A stretch of DNA of 55,926 nt from Candidatus [Bacteroides] periocalifornicus (GTDB lineage Bacteria; Bacteroidota; Bacteroidia; Bacteroidales; CAJPTX01), in NCBI GenBank assembly GCA_001421095.1, contig LIIK01000013.1, forward strand, positions 1 through 55,926, in the 5' to 3' direction. The translations under genes and the position numbers were made by a program. Shown piece after piece: positions 8,247 through 17,034 of the stretch. The notes beneath the pieces were generated by a model. The model was not told the DNA's origin and did no database searches. It worked only from the letters and a program-made list of their open reading frames with translations. How positions within the stretch are numbered: position 1 is the first letter of the stretch; the number at the start of each line of letters is the position of its first letter.

Positions 8247-9488
8247 ATGCCCTCGGTGTCCATTCCATCGAATATCATTCCCCGTCCTCGCTACTTGAAT
8301 AGAATAGCGCCCTGGATTCGAAAGCCTCTGGTAAAAGTCCTTAGCGGTCCGCGCCAGGTGGGAAAAAGCTACATACTCTACCAACTTATCGATTTGATCC
8401 AGAGAGATGAAGCGGATGCAAATATCATCTATATCAATCTGGACGATATGGAGTTCGCAAGCATAAAGTCTGCATTAGAGCTACATTACTATGTAAAAGA
8501 TCTTTTAAAAAAGGATCGCTGGAACTACATATTCATCGATGAAATCCAGAAGGTAGAAGAGGGCTGGAGGGTACCTCTTTCCCTAAGATTACAAGAAAAG
8601 AACGATGTGTATGTAACAGGAAGCAGTGCCAACCTTTTCGTAAGCGATTTGGCTAACGCAATGGGCGGACGCTTTATGGAATTTCGGGTTGGAAGCCTTT
8701 GTTTTCTCGAATTTCTCGCATTCCATCATCTAGATAATGACGATGGTTCGTTGGCACTTTATGAACGATTTGGAGGACTTCCCTTTCTGATTAATGCCGA
8801 TTTCAAAGCACCAGAAACCGCGATTGGATATCTTCGCGACACCTATGCTACAATGCTTTATCGGGATGTGATAGAAAGGCACGGGGTGGAGCGCATCTCT
8901 TTCCTCAGAATGCTCATAGTATATCTGGCCAATAATGTCGGCAGCCTTATTAGTTCCAAAAACGTAAGTAACTACCTGAAAAGTCAAAATGTCCGAATAT
9001 CGCAAAATCAGGTTGCGGAGTACGTAAATGCTCTGGTTGAGGCTTGCGTGGTGCAGGAGGCAGAGCGATACAATATCGTGGGAAAAAAGGTTTTTGAAGA
9101 AACCAAGAAATATTATTTTGGCGATTTGGGAATTCGGAATACTGTAGTGGAATATCGATTTGATGACCGCGGCAAGCGGATGGAGAATTTGGTCTACAAC
9201 CACCTAAGATGCTGCGAGTTCACCGTTATGGTGGGGGAGGTGGCAGGCTACGAGATCGATTTCATCTGCAAGCGCGGTGCGGAGACGCTCTACGTTCAGG
9301 TGGCTTCCGAACTCTCGAACCCTGAGACGGTGGCGCGGGAGTTCGGCAATCTGCTAGAAATAAAGGATCACCACCCGAAGATTGTGGTCTCTGGTGAGCC
9401 CGAATTCACCAGCCCCTACCCGGAAGTCAAGCACCTCTACCTGCGCGATTTCCTGTGCGATGAGATGGTTCCCTACTACCAGGGCTAG
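8247..9488 (+). CDS. P-loop ATPase of the AAA_14/DUF4143 family
   Basis: A 413-residue ATPase with Walker A GPRQVGKS (34-41), Walker B YIFIDE (about 94-99), and a C-terminal DUF4143 half with a nuclease-like EIDFICKRG segment near 331. The family is widespread, often horizontally moved, and has no firmly established role. The first two thirds are clearly more AT-rich (ATA, TTT and AAA codons common) than the neighbours, while the last 300 nt return to local composition; this suggests acquisition or mosaic origin. It stands alone with its own promoter and a shared terminator. Confidence 0.88.
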   Translation: MPSVSIPSNIIPRPRYLNRIAPWIRKPLVKVLSGPRQVGKSYILYQLIDLIQRDEADANIIYINLDDMEFASIKSALELHYYVKDLLKKDRWNYIFIDEIQKVEEGWRVPLSLRLQEKNDVYVTGSSANLFVSDLANAMGGRFMEFRVGSLCFLEFLAFHHLDNDDGSLALYERFGGLPFLINADFKAPETAIGYLRDTYATMLYRDVIERHGVERISFLRMLIVYLANNVGSLISSKNVSNYLKSQNVRISQNQVAEYVNALVEACVVQEAERYNIVGKKVFEETKKYYFGDLGIRNTVVEYRFDDRGKRMENLVYNHLRCCEFTVMVGEVAGYEIDFICKRGAETLYVQVASELSNPETVAREFGNLLEIKDHHPKIVVSGEPEFTSPYPEVKHLYLRDFLCDEMVPYYQG

Positions 9489-9518
9489 CGAGCAGGCCAT
9501 TCTACTCTCCAGAAAACC

Positions 9519-9557
9519 AAAGGGCGACGGCAGAATCTTCCCTGCCATCGCCCTTTT
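9519..9557. terminator. Bidirectional terminator
   Basis: AAAGGGCGA and GGCAG pair with CTGCC and TCGCCCTTT (one mismatch pair), with A and T runs on both flanks. It separates two genes converging from either side (ends 9488 and 9579). Confidence 0.8.
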
Positions 9558-9578
9558 GCCTTTGTTTAGATGCGAGTG

Positions 9579-10421
9579 CTACCTACTCATGCGCTTGAGA
9601 TCCTTCTTGAGCAGGCCATCGCCGTTGCTCTTGGACATCATATGGTAGTCAAAGTAGTAGATGTTATCATCACCAGCCCCCAGCAGCACCTTGTACACGC
9701 GAGCCTGGAGGTTTGAAGACTCAGGCCCGACCTTATGGAGGTAGATAACGTGCTCGTTCTTCTCGTTGATCGCCTTCTCTATATCCTCGGGCTTCACCAC
9801 GCGAATCACCCCGCTGTAATTCTTGCGGAGCTGCTCTAGGGAACGGATATCGGGCGCGAGATCGGTTCTTACTACCCAGATCTCATGGTCGCCAATCGCA
9901 CGGATGTTCTTGTTGTAGAAGTCTAGCGGATCGCTGCTAATGAGGCTGGGATTCTCCTGGAGGCGGCGTACATGCGCCTGAATAAATCTGAGAAACCCCG
10001 CGAGCTTGTAGCCCCAGCTCATCTGGTTTGCAGACTCATACCCTAGTGGGATGGAGCAAATTTCTGGCATATCGGTGGGCTTATCTACAGCTGCCCCCAG
10101 CACAAGGCACATGAAATTGTAGGTCGCCTTTATCTTATCCTTAGGCCAGCGGAATTGTAGGCGCACTAGGAAGGACTTGTCCATGTCGTTCTTGAGCGTG
10201 TCGAACTCCTTGCGCGTGATGAATTTGTAGGGAGTGATAGCCCAGAACTTTTCAACAGCCTCTTGAATCTTAAAGTTCCACTCCGTCATCGCATTATCAT
10301 CCAGCACCACGTAGGTTGTGGTTTTGAGGAAATCATCAATATCCTGCTTCCGGGTGATGGGGGTTGCCCACAGGTACAATGGCAGCACCATTAGGGTTGC
10401 GAGAATCAGCGCTTTTTTCAT
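9579..10421 (-). CDS. Secreted conserved hypothetical protein
   Basis: A 280-residue protein that I cannot assign to a characterised family. It has a typical signal peptide (lysines, hydrophobic stretch, cleavage near LWATP at residue 18). The mature part is mixed alpha/beta without membrane segments and opens with a Lys/Asp-rich helix (RKQDIDDFLK). It has one internal Cys (MCLVLG near 105) and another near 123 (ICSIPLGYES). It seems to belong to a Bacteroidales-restricted family, judged only from style. It has its own canonical promoter at 10458-10490 and is monocistronic. Confidence 0.75.
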   Translation of the reverse strand: MKKALILATLMVLPLYLWATPITRKQDIDDFLKTTTYVVLDDNAMTEWNFKIQEAVEKFWAITPYKFITRKEFDTLKNDMDKSFLVRLQFRWPKDKIKATYNFMCLVLGAAVDKPTDMPEICSIPLGYESANQMSWGYKLAGFLRFIQAHVRRLQENPSLISSDPLDFYNKNIRAIGDHEIWVVRTDLAPDIRSLEQLRKNYSGVIRVVKPEDIEKAINEKNEHVIYLHKVGPESSNLQARVYKVLLGAGDDNIYYFDYHMMSKSNGDGLLKKDLKRMSR

Positions 10422-10457
10422 ACTGCTAAGGGTTATAAGTACAGTTCATACGAGCCG

Positions 10458-10490
10458 CAAAGGTACAAAGAGTTTCCTCTCCTTGTCAAT
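10458..10490 (-). promoter_or_regulatory. Promoter of the secreted hypothetical gene
   Basis: On the minus strand TTG, 21 nt, TACCTTTG (plus-strand 10465-10458), about 35 nt before the start codon. Confidence 0.75.
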
Positions 10491-10516
10491 ATCGCCCAAT
10501 AACCCTGCATATTTTA

Positions 10517-10524
10517 TATCTTTG
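10517..10524 (+). promoter_or_regulatory. -7 box for nfo
   Basis: TATCTTTG, 22 nt before the nfo ATG. The matching upstream box is not clear. Confidence 0.6.
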
Positions 10525-10546
10525 CCACAGATTAAATACTGGGAAT

Positions 10547-11392
10547 ATGAGGTATATAGGGGCGCATGTAAGTGCCGCTGGAGGGCCGCAGCACGCACCG
10601 CAGAATGCGCAGGCCATAGGGGCTACGGGGTTCGCCATGTTCACCAAATCGCAGCGCCAGTGGGCAGCCCCTCCCCTCAAGGAGGCTGACGTCATCGCCT
10701 TTAAGCAGGCGTGCGCCACCATTGGCTACCCGCCAGCAGCAATCCTACCCCATGCGAGCTACCTGATCAATATGGGCAATGCCGAGCCAGCCAAGTGGCA
10801 GCAGTCAGTAAATGCCCTCACCGACGAACTCCAACGGGCTGCTATGCTCGGGCTGAGCATGGTGAATTTCCACCCGGGGGCGCACCTCAATCTGGTGTCT
10901 GAGAAGGAGTGCTTAAGCCTTATTGCCAAGGGTATAAATCAGGTTCTTGCGCATACTGAGGGGGTAATTGCCGTGGTGGAGAACACGGCAGGGCAAGGGT
11001 CAAACCTCGGCTACCGATTTGAGCAGATAGCAGAGATTCTAGAGCAGGTAGAGGATAAGGGGCGAGTGGGTGTGTGCGTGGATACTTGCCATGCTTTCGC
11101 AGGAGGTTATGACCTCTCCACGCCTAAGGGCTACGAGGCTATGTGGCAGGAGTTCGATAGCACTGTGGGACTACCGTACCTGCGCGGGCTTCATCTGAAC
11201 GATGCCATGAAGCCGCTTGGCAGCCGTGTGGATCGCCACAGTCCACTCGGAGAGGGGTGTATAGGGTTAGGTGCTTTCGAGCTTTTGGCTAAAGATCTGC
11301 GCTTTGAGGGCTTACCGCTAATCCTAGAGACTCCAGAACCAGAACGCTGGCCAATGGAGATCGCAAGGCTCAGGGAATGGGCAGGCGAGTAG
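10547..11392 (+). CDS. nfo: Endonuclease IV
   Basis: AP endonuclease that incises DNA 5' to abasic sites in base-excision repair, using three metal ions. The 281-residue length is standard. Visible signatures are the opening IGAHVSAAGG, the metal-site segment NFHPGAHL near 107, and VCVDTCHAFAGGYD near 178. LHLNDA follows near 223, with the HSPLGEGCIG segment after it. It is a single gene between the divergent secreted-protein gene and tRNA-Phe. Confidence 0.97.
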   Translation: MRYIGAHVSAAGGPQHAPQNAQAIGATGFAMFTKSQRQWAAPPLKEADVIAFKQACATIGYPPAAILPHASYLINMGNAEPAKWQQSVNALTDELQRAAMLGLSMVNFHPGAHLNLVSEKECLSLIAKGINQVLAHTEGVIAVVENTAGQGSNLGYRFEQIAEILEQVEDKGRVGVCVDTCHAFAGGYDLSTPKGYEAMWQEFDSTVGLPYLRGLHLNDAMKPLGSRVDRHSPLGEGCIGLGAFELLAKDLRFEGLPLILETPEPERWPMEIARLREWAGE

Positions 11393-11422
11393 CAAAGTTT
11401 TAGGTGCCTTATGGGTATAGAT

Positions 11423-11453
11423 TTTGCCGATTCGGGAAAAGTATCTACCTTTG
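11423..11453 (+). promoter_or_regulatory. tRNA-Phe promoter
   Basis: TTTG (11423-11426), 19-nt spacer, TACCTTTG (11446-11453); exact consensus, 18 nt before the tRNA. Confidence 0.85.
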
Positions 11454-11471
11454 CGCTGTAAATAGAGGGGG

Positions 11472-11544
11472 GGTGCCATAGCTCAGTTGGTAGAGCAAAG
11501 GACTGAAAATCCTTGTGTCCCCGGTTCGATTCCTGGTGGCACCA
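11472..11544 (+). tRNA. tRNA-Phe (GAA)
   Basis: A 73-nt cloverleaf: acceptor GGTGCCA/TGGCACC, D arm GCTC/GAGC, anticodon stem AAGGA/TCCTT with loop CTGAAAA giving anticodon GAA at 11505-11507, and T loop TTCGATT. The discriminator base is A and CCA is not encoded (CGG follows). The T stem CCCGG/CCTGG has a C-T mismatch in the middle pair. Confidence 0.95.
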
Positions 11545-11640
11545 CGGGGTGAAACAAGTGAAGGAGCTCAAGGCGTTAGTGCGTCTTGGGCTCCTTCGCA
11601 TTTCCGCCTAGGAGAGAACCTCTGCGAAACCCACATACAC

Positions 11641-11738
11641 GATGCGGGGTCTTCTATTCGCGATGCGGGGTCTTTCTGTTTGCGACGCAGGGTCTTTCTA
11701 TGCACGAAGCGGCGCGCCACGTCGCTACTAAGACCTCT
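11641..11738 (-). repeat. Intergenic GTAGCGACG repeat with a three-step tandem tail
   Basis: The minus-strand core is at 11706-11728. It is followed (toward lower coordinates) by three copies of a roughly 20-nt unit of the type GAC(C/T)CxGC(A/G)TCGCxAATAGA. The stretch 11545-11820 holds nothing else recognisable. Confidence 0.7.
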
Positions 11739-11819
11739 ACTCCAGGCCTCCGCCATGGCATAACACTCAATTTGTTGATTGAAAGCTAATTACGATAATT
11801 CGGCTCGTCTCCATTCCCG

Positions 11820-12035
11820 CTACCGCTTCGCGAAGCGGAGGGTATGGATGCCGCCCGCGGTGTCGGTAAGGTGTAGCAGGTAGAGCCCCGCGGGGAGCGG
11901 GCCGGCGGGTAGCACCAGCGTCTCCGCCCCGTCGTGGGCGCGGGTCAGCACCGTCTGCCCCAGGGCGTTCACCACGCGCAGCGACCGGAGGGCGGTCGCC
12001 CCTGCGAACAGAATGGTCCTATCTCGCAGCCGCAA
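11820..12035 (-). pseudogene. Relic of a T9SS C-terminal sorting domain
   Basis: 71 readable residues match the last part of a type A T9SS domain: RVVNALGQTVL, PAGPLPAGLYLLHLTD, and an LRFAKR end. It closely parallels the C-terminus of the BspA-like protein (VVNGLGQVVL, LPAGIYFLQLTD, LRFTKR). There is no signal peptide, no upstream cargo domain and no YPNP motif, and the only available start is TTG. It begins 47 nt after the NucA-type gene stops, in another frame. It is most simply the 3' remnant of a deleted or frameshifted secreted-protein gene. Confidence 0.65.
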
Positions 12036-12082
12036 GCACTTTGCCCCCCTCAGTTCTCCTACGCATCCACAGCCGTCTAACG

Positions 12083-13108
12083 CTATTTCTGATGCCAGAA
12101 CTGGAGATCTACACTGCGCTCGGCGGGGTATTCCAGCTCATCGGGGAGAAGCGAGAAGAAATCGAGTCCTGATACACGTTGTAGCGAATCTACCGTTAGG
12201 CTATAGTGCCAGTAGGAATCAGCCCTTCCCGCCGATTGGGGTAGGCAGAACGCCACAGCCTGCCAACGCCCCTGGCTATGAACCAACAGCGCCTTGTAAA
12301 AATGCGTGGGGACCGGGAGGTAGCCTTTCACATACGCCGTATCGTCCCGTAAAAACAGGGGGCCGGTAGCAATGTAGAGGCTATCATAACGAGCCGCCCA
12401 AGCGCGCACCCGTTCCTCTAGCTGCTTCCAGATCCCCCGGTTGAACGATGGCACTTGGGGCGATACATTGCTGAAGTAGAAGCTCTGCTTCATGGCCTCG
12501 GTATCAAACGCCATATCTGCCGCTGGGGCTAGATGCCCACGGTCAAAACCAGAGTTCTTGTAGTAGGCATCTAGTGCTGTCATTGAGGCTATTGCAGGAT
12601 CTGGCGTAAATTTGCGTCGGGGTTCTCCACCGCCCACCTCGGCCCTAGTGAGCTGGTAGGCCACCCAACGGGGTTGGTGCCAATGGGTTTGAAATGCCAC
12701 CGTGTAGGCTCTGTGGTAAATCCTTACGAGTGCCGAGGTGTCCAGCGCTACGGGTTCTTCCAGAAAACGAGGGCTGAAATAGGCCTGCCTCCGAGTGTTG
12801 TTTACAGAGCTACCGCTCTCAGGATCAGGATTATCGAGCAATCCTTTGGTATCTTCCTCCACCTGCCTAGCAGCCTCGCCACCCCCTGCCTGATAATCCC
12901 TTGCGCTCCCCTGGCGTGGTTCTGGAGGGTCAACGGTAAGCACCTCTACTAGCACGGGGTGGGATGGGCTGAGAACGAGTGGCGACGGGAATCTCGGGGC
13001 GAGTACCCCTGCCAGCCAGAGTGCCAGCACTGAAATTATCAGCAGCAACATGAGAATAAGGCATCCCAACTTCCTGGGCTTTGCTCTCCGATGGCGTGCC
13101 ATAATCAT
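12083..13108 (-). CDS. DNA/RNA non-specific endonuclease (NucA/EndA type)
   Basis: A 341-residue beta-beta-alpha-metal nuclease. An N-terminal basic stretch is followed by a membrane segment (about 14-37), then a proline-rich linker, so the catalytic domain is outside the cytoplasmic membrane or secreted. The active-site DRGHLAPAADM has its DRGH at 189-192. The downstream Asn region (NVSPQVPSFNRG) and ATGPLF are also in place. The family degrades DNA and RNA without sequence preference; nutrient scavenging is the usual suggestion. The alternative start is Met3. The T9SS relic lies directly downstream. Confidence 0.9.
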   Translation of the reverse strand: MIMARHRRAKPRKLGCLILMLLLIISVLALWLAGVLAPRFPSPLVLSPSHPVLVEVLTVDPPEPRQGSARDYQAGGGEAARQVEEDTKGLLDNPDPESGSSVNNTRRQAYFSPRFLEEPVALDTSALVRIYHRAYTVAFQTHWHQPRWVAYQLTRAEVGGGEPRRKFTPDPAIASMTALDAYYKNSGFDRGHLAPAADMAFDTEAMKQSFYFSNVSPQVPSFNRGIWKQLEERVRAWAARYDSLYIATGPLFLRDDTAYVKGYLPVPTHFYKALLVHSQGRWQAVAFCLPQSAGRADSYWHYSLTVDSLQRVSGLDFFSLLPDELEYPAERSVDLQFWHQK

Positions 13109-13144
13109 TTCTCCTGCATTTGTTTACATCACCGCACAATAAAA

Positions 13145-13185
13145 AGGGGCAAGGTGCACGAAAAAACGTAATGCACCTTACCCCT
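13145..13185 (-). terminator. yidC terminator
   Basis: AGGGG-c-AAGGTGCA pairs with TGCACCTT-a-CCCCT around a 13-nt loop. On the minus strand it ends in a T run. It closes the minus-strand series thioredoxin-like/recA/DUF349/pyrG/yidC. Confidence 0.85.
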
Positions 13186-13257
13186 AAAAGAATCCAACTC
13201 GGCTTACCGACCTTCTCGTCTCCGCAAGTCGCTGTGGGAACGAAACATGGAAGACGA

Positions 13258-15129
13258 TTACCGTTTTTTACTCTGCTGAACCCTTCGCTGCTGCTCCTGC
13301 TGCATCTTCTCTAGCCGCGCCATGAATCCGCTCTTCTTCGGGGGTTTCGCCGCATTCTGCTGGAGGCGGGCAAGGAGTGCCTTCTCATCGATAGTACGAC
13401 GAATCACGAGGGTCTGGGCAATAGTGATAAGGTTCGCCAGCAGGTAGTAATAGCTTAATCCTGAGGAATAATCGTTGAACCACAGGAGCATCATGATCGG
13501 CATCATGTAGAGCATCATGAACTTCATGCCGGGCATCTGGGGGCTGCTGCTCGCGGTCTGCTTATAGCTGATGAGCGAGGTGGTGATGAGCGAAGCGGCC
13601 ATGAGCAGGGTGAAAAGGCTCACGTGGTCGCCGTAGAAGGGGATGTTGAACGGGAGCTGGAGAACGGAATCGTAGCTCGAAAGATCATCAGCCCAAAGGA
13701 ATGACTTCTGCCGCAGCTCAAAGGAGGCGGGGAAGAATCGGAACATGGCTATGAGGAATGGGAACTGGATGAGCATGGGCAGGCATCCCCCCATAGGGCT
13801 CACGCCCGCCCGCTTGTAGAGCGCCATCACAGCCTGCTGCTTTTTCATGGCATCCTCCTTGCGAGGGTACTTGGCATTCACCTCATCCACCATCGGCTTT
13901 AGCACACGCATCTTCGCCTGGCTCTTGTACGACTTGAAGGTGAGGGGGAACAAAACCAGCTTAATGAGCACCGTGAGAATGAGGATGATAAGCCCGTAGC
14001 TCGTAATGTAACGGCTGAGGAAGTCGAATACATTGATCACAATGTACTTATTGATCCACCTCACTATCCAGCTGCCAAGAGGCACAATGCGCTCATAGCC
14101 ATGCTCCTGGGCCTTAAGACTCTTGTAGAGGTTAGGGCCAAGGTAGAATTCTAGGGAATAGGTCTCGTTTTTACCTCCATCGATGGGCAGCATGAGGAGC
14201 GCCGAAAAATCCTTCACGTACCCCTGCCGGTCACTCGATGCCAACGTAAATGTGGGCTGCTCAAAACCAACGGGGGCTCTGAGTATCGCGCTGAAAAACT
14301 GTTCCTTGAAGGCGAGCCACTCCACCTTGGTCTCCACCTTCTTGGTGACGGGTTCGTCCTTCTGGTTAATCTCCTCAAAATCACCATTGGGCGTTTGGTA
14401 GGCCAGCAATGTGGCCTCCGCCTCCTTCTTCAGCCCGCGTTCCTGCTGGGGCGAGCGCATAGTCCAGCTGAGATCTACATAGCGTTGGTTGGCTGCCAAT
14501 AGCGCATCCATTTGGTACATACGAATCTGCAGGCCAACCGAATAGCCTCCATAGGGAAGGGTGTAGAGATACTCAAGATAGCCTCCCTGCTGGGTTTGCA
14601 GCCTGAGGGTGACCCTCGCGGTATCACCAGGCTTAGAGGCCACAAGGTCGCTGGCAGAACCCACCAGCCGAAAGGGTAGTTCGGCTGTGCTCACATGGCT
14701 ATTACCCGCCCAGAACTGCAACCCAAAGCTGTTGCCCTGGCCGTGGAAAAGAAGGAGCGAGTCACCGTAGTAGGTGTGAAAGCCCCTGAGCTGTGCCGTG
14801 GTAATCTGCCCTCCCTTGGTAGAGAGCTGGAGAGAGAGGTTGTCATTCACCAGGTAAAGCTCAGCGGGCTGCTGTGCGGCTAGGGAATCGCTAGCCAGGA
14901 AAAGCGAATCTGTAGCGTGTGAAGATTCTGCGCTGGCTGCCAATGAATCGTTTGCCTTTTGCTGCGCTATGGCAAGCTGTTCGGCCTCTTGGGTTGCCGG
15001 CACGGCTGCTACGGAATCGCGTTGGCGCTGGGCGCGTGCCACCTCCTCGTCGCTAGGCCGGTTGAAATAGGAAAAACCGAGAACAATAAGGAATATCAGG
15101 ACGATGCCTATGATTGACTTTTTGTCCAT
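13258..15129 (-). CDS. yidC: Membrane protein insertase YidC
   Basis: Inserts inner-membrane proteins alone or with SecYEG. The 623-residue length is typical of Bacteroidota. There is an N-terminal membrane segment (KKSIIGIVLIFLIVLGF), a large periplasmic beta domain (about 30-370), and then the conserved C-terminal five-helix insertase from about 370. The tail is basic (EQQRRVQQSKKR), as expected for ribosome contact. The start at 15129 was chosen because the membrane segment follows it immediately; upstream in-frame codons are not conserved-looking. It follows pyrG with a 129-nt gap. Confidence 0.96.
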   Translation of the reverse strand: MDKKSIIGIVLIFLIVLGFSYFNRPSDEEVARAQRQRDSVAAVPATQEAEQLAIAQQKANDSLAASAESSHATDSLFLASDSLAAQQPAELYLVNDNLSLQLSTKGGQITTAQLRGFHTYYGDSLLLFHGQGNSFGLQFWAGNSHVSTAELPFRLVGSASDLVASKPGDTARVTLRLQTQQGGYLEYLYTLPYGGYSVGLQIRMYQMDALLAANQRYVDLSWTMRSPQQERGLKKEAEATLLAYQTPNGDFEEINQKDEPVTKKVETKVEWLAFKEQFFSAILRAPVGFEQPTFTLASSDRQGYVKDFSALLMLPIDGGKNETYSLEFYLGPNLYKSLKAQEHGYERIVPLGSWIVRWINKYIVINVFDFLSRYITSYGLIILILTVLIKLVLFPLTFKSYKSQAKMRVLKPMVDEVNAKYPRKEDAMKKQQAVMALYKRAGVSPMGGCLPMLIQFPFLIAMFRFFPASFELRQKSFLWADDLSSYDSVLQLPFNIPFYGDHVSLFTLLMAASLITTSLISYKQTASSSPQMPGMKFMMLYMMPIMMLLWFNDYSSGLSYYYLLANLITIAQTLVIRRTIDEKALLARLQQNAAKPPKKSGFMARLEKMQQEQQRRVQQSKKR

Positions 15130-15258
15130 TTGGAATGGTGATTTTTGAAGAGATTTGTGCCAACTGGCGGCTATTCTGATTCCATGCGGTGCTTTTTCAT
15201 CAGCCACGGGCTGTCCCATTGATGCTCGCGCTAAAGAGGGTTCTGAACCTTCGGCTGG

Positions 15259-16926
15259 TTACTCCGCCACCTTTTTACGTTTCTGCATGCTAGCCCGTAC
15301 AAAGGCCACAAAGAGCGGATGCGGGCTGACTACCGTGCTCTTGTACTCTGGGTGAAACTGCACTCCCACAAACCACGGATGGGCGGGAATCTCCACGACC
15401 TCTACCAGGTTGGTAGCCGGATTACGCCCCGTGGCTACCATGCCTGCCGCATTAAATCGATCTAGGTAGCTATCGTTGAATTCATACCTGTGGCGATGCC
15501 TTTCAGAAATCTGCAGCGTTCCGTAGGCTTCGGCAGCCCGAGACCCCGGGGTAAGTTCGCACGGATAGGCCCCCAGGCGCATTGTCCCACCAAGCTCCGT
15601 AACCCCTTTCTGATTCTCCATAAGGTCGATAACCGGCTCGGTGGTTGCGCGCACCCACTCGCGCGAGGAGGCATCGGCTATCCCTAGCACGTGCCTGGCA
15701 AACTCCACCACGCTACACTGCATGCCGAGGCATATGCCCAAAAATGGAATCCCCTGCTCCCTTGCGTAGCGTATGGCCTCTAGCTTGCCCTCTATCCCAC
15801 GATGCCCAAAGCCCGGCGCAACCAGAATCCCGTCAAAGCCCTGCAGCAAAACGGGTGCTGTGGAGGCATCCAGCTTCTCAGACGATATCGATGTGCACTC
15901 CACACGGCAGCGGTTGGCCGCACCGCCATGAATCAACGATTCATGTATTGACTTATAGGCATCGGCTAACTCTACATACTTGCCCACAAGGGCTATGCGC
16001 ACGGTATGCTTGGGGTGGTAGAAGCGGTCGAGGAAACTCTTCCACACCACCAGCTCTGGGGCAGATTCTACCGGGAGCTGCAGCTTACGAAGCACGGCCA
16101 TATCGAGCCGCTCTGCGCGCATACGCAATGGCACTTCGTAGATCGTTGGCACGTCTATGGATTCAACCACATTCTCGGGTTGAACATTGCAGAAAAGCGC
16201 AACCTTTTTCCTGAGATCGGCACTCAAGGCATGCTCGGTGCGCAGAACGAGTACATCGGGCTGAATGCCGTTCTCAAGGAGCTCTTTCACCGAATGCTGT
16301 GTCGGTTTGGTCTTGAGCTCCCCAGAGGCGTTCAGGTAGGGGACTAGGGTTAAGTGGATGAATACCGTGTTGCCCTCCCCAAGATCCCACTTCAGCTGGC
16401 GAACTGCTTCGATGTAGGGGAGCGACTCTATATCGCCCACCGTTCCCCCGATTTCGGTTATTACGACATCATACTGTCCCTTAGAGCCTAAGAGCATGAT
16501 TCTCCGCTTGATCTCATCGGTCACATGGGGAATCACCTGCACGGTCTTCCCTAGGTACTCCCCCCGGCGCTCCTTGTGAATGACGCTCTGGTAGATCTGC
16601 CCCGTAGTGACGCTATTCTGCCGAGAGGTCGGCTGGTTGAGAAAGCGCTCGTAGTGCCCGAGGTCTAGGTCCGTCTCTGCCCCGTCCTCCGTAACATAGC
16701 ACTCGCCATGCTCGTAGGGGTTCAGGGTGCCAGGGTCGATGTTGATGTACGGGTCGAGCTTCTGGATGGTAACCCTAAAACCTCTGTTCTGCAGGAGTTT
16801 GCCGAGTGAGGCGGAGATTATACCCTTACCAAGCGAGGAGGCTACCCCTCCCGAAACAAACACGTACTTAGTGGTGCAACGCCGGTCAACTGCGGCTGGC
16901 TGCACCCCCTTCTCTCCCTCTGCCAT
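15259..16926 (-). CDS. pyrG: CTP synthase
   Basis: Amidates UTP to CTP with glutamine as nitrogen donor. The 555 residues comprise an N-terminal synthetase domain (FVSGGVASSLGKG near 26-38) and a C-terminal class I glutamine amidotransferase. The amidotransferase nucleophile Cys lies in FLGICLGMQ, and the His-Glu pair is in VQFHPEYKS. An N-terminal extension of about 17 residues precedes the usual start; ATG at 16926 is the only nearby one that keeps the core intact. A run of nine Ts on the coding strand lies about 25-33 nt upstream (see the following site). Confidence 0.97.
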   Translation of the reverse strand: MAEGEKGVQPAAVDRRCTTKYVFVSGGVASSLGKGIISASLGKLLQNRGFRVTIQKLDPYINIDPGTLNPYEHGECYVTEDGAETDLDLGHYERFLNQPTSRQNSVTTGQIYQSVIHKERRGEYLGKTVQVIPHVTDEIKRRIMLLGSKGQYDVVITEIGGTVGDIESLPYIEAVRQLKWDLGEGNTVFIHLTLVPYLNASGELKTKPTQHSVKELLENGIQPDVLVLRTEHALSADLRKKVALFCNVQPENVVESIDVPTIYEVPLRMRAERLDMAVLRKLQLPVESAPELVVWKSFLDRFYHPKHTVRIALVGKYVELADAYKSIHESLIHGGAANRCRVECTSISSEKLDASTAPVLLQGFDGILVAPGFGHRGIEGKLEAIRYAREQGIPFLGICLGMQCSVVEFARHVLGIADASSREWVRATTEPVIDLMENQKGVTELGGTMRLGAYPCELTPGSRAAEAYGTLQISERHRHRYEFNDSYLDRFNAAGMVATGRNPATNLVEVVEIPAHPWFVGVQFHPEYKSTVVSPHPLFVAFVRASMQKRKKVAE

Positions 16927-16949
16927 TGCGTAGTAATCTGCTAAAAGTC

Positions 16950-17022
16950 AAAAAAAAACTGAGACCTATACCCACCACACCGATGTGTAATTAACCCAAG
17001 GCATGGGGGGAATTGATCTCAG
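16950..17022 (-). terminator. Possible terminator or attenuator between the DUF349 gene and pyrG
   Basis: On the minus strand CTGAGA (17022-17017) can pair with TCTCAG (16964-16959), enclosing a long loop with weak inner pairing, and is followed at once by nine Ts. It may simply end the DUF349 transcript, or act as a leader for pyrG. Confidence 0.4.
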
Positions 17023-17034
17023 CTGACGAAACGA

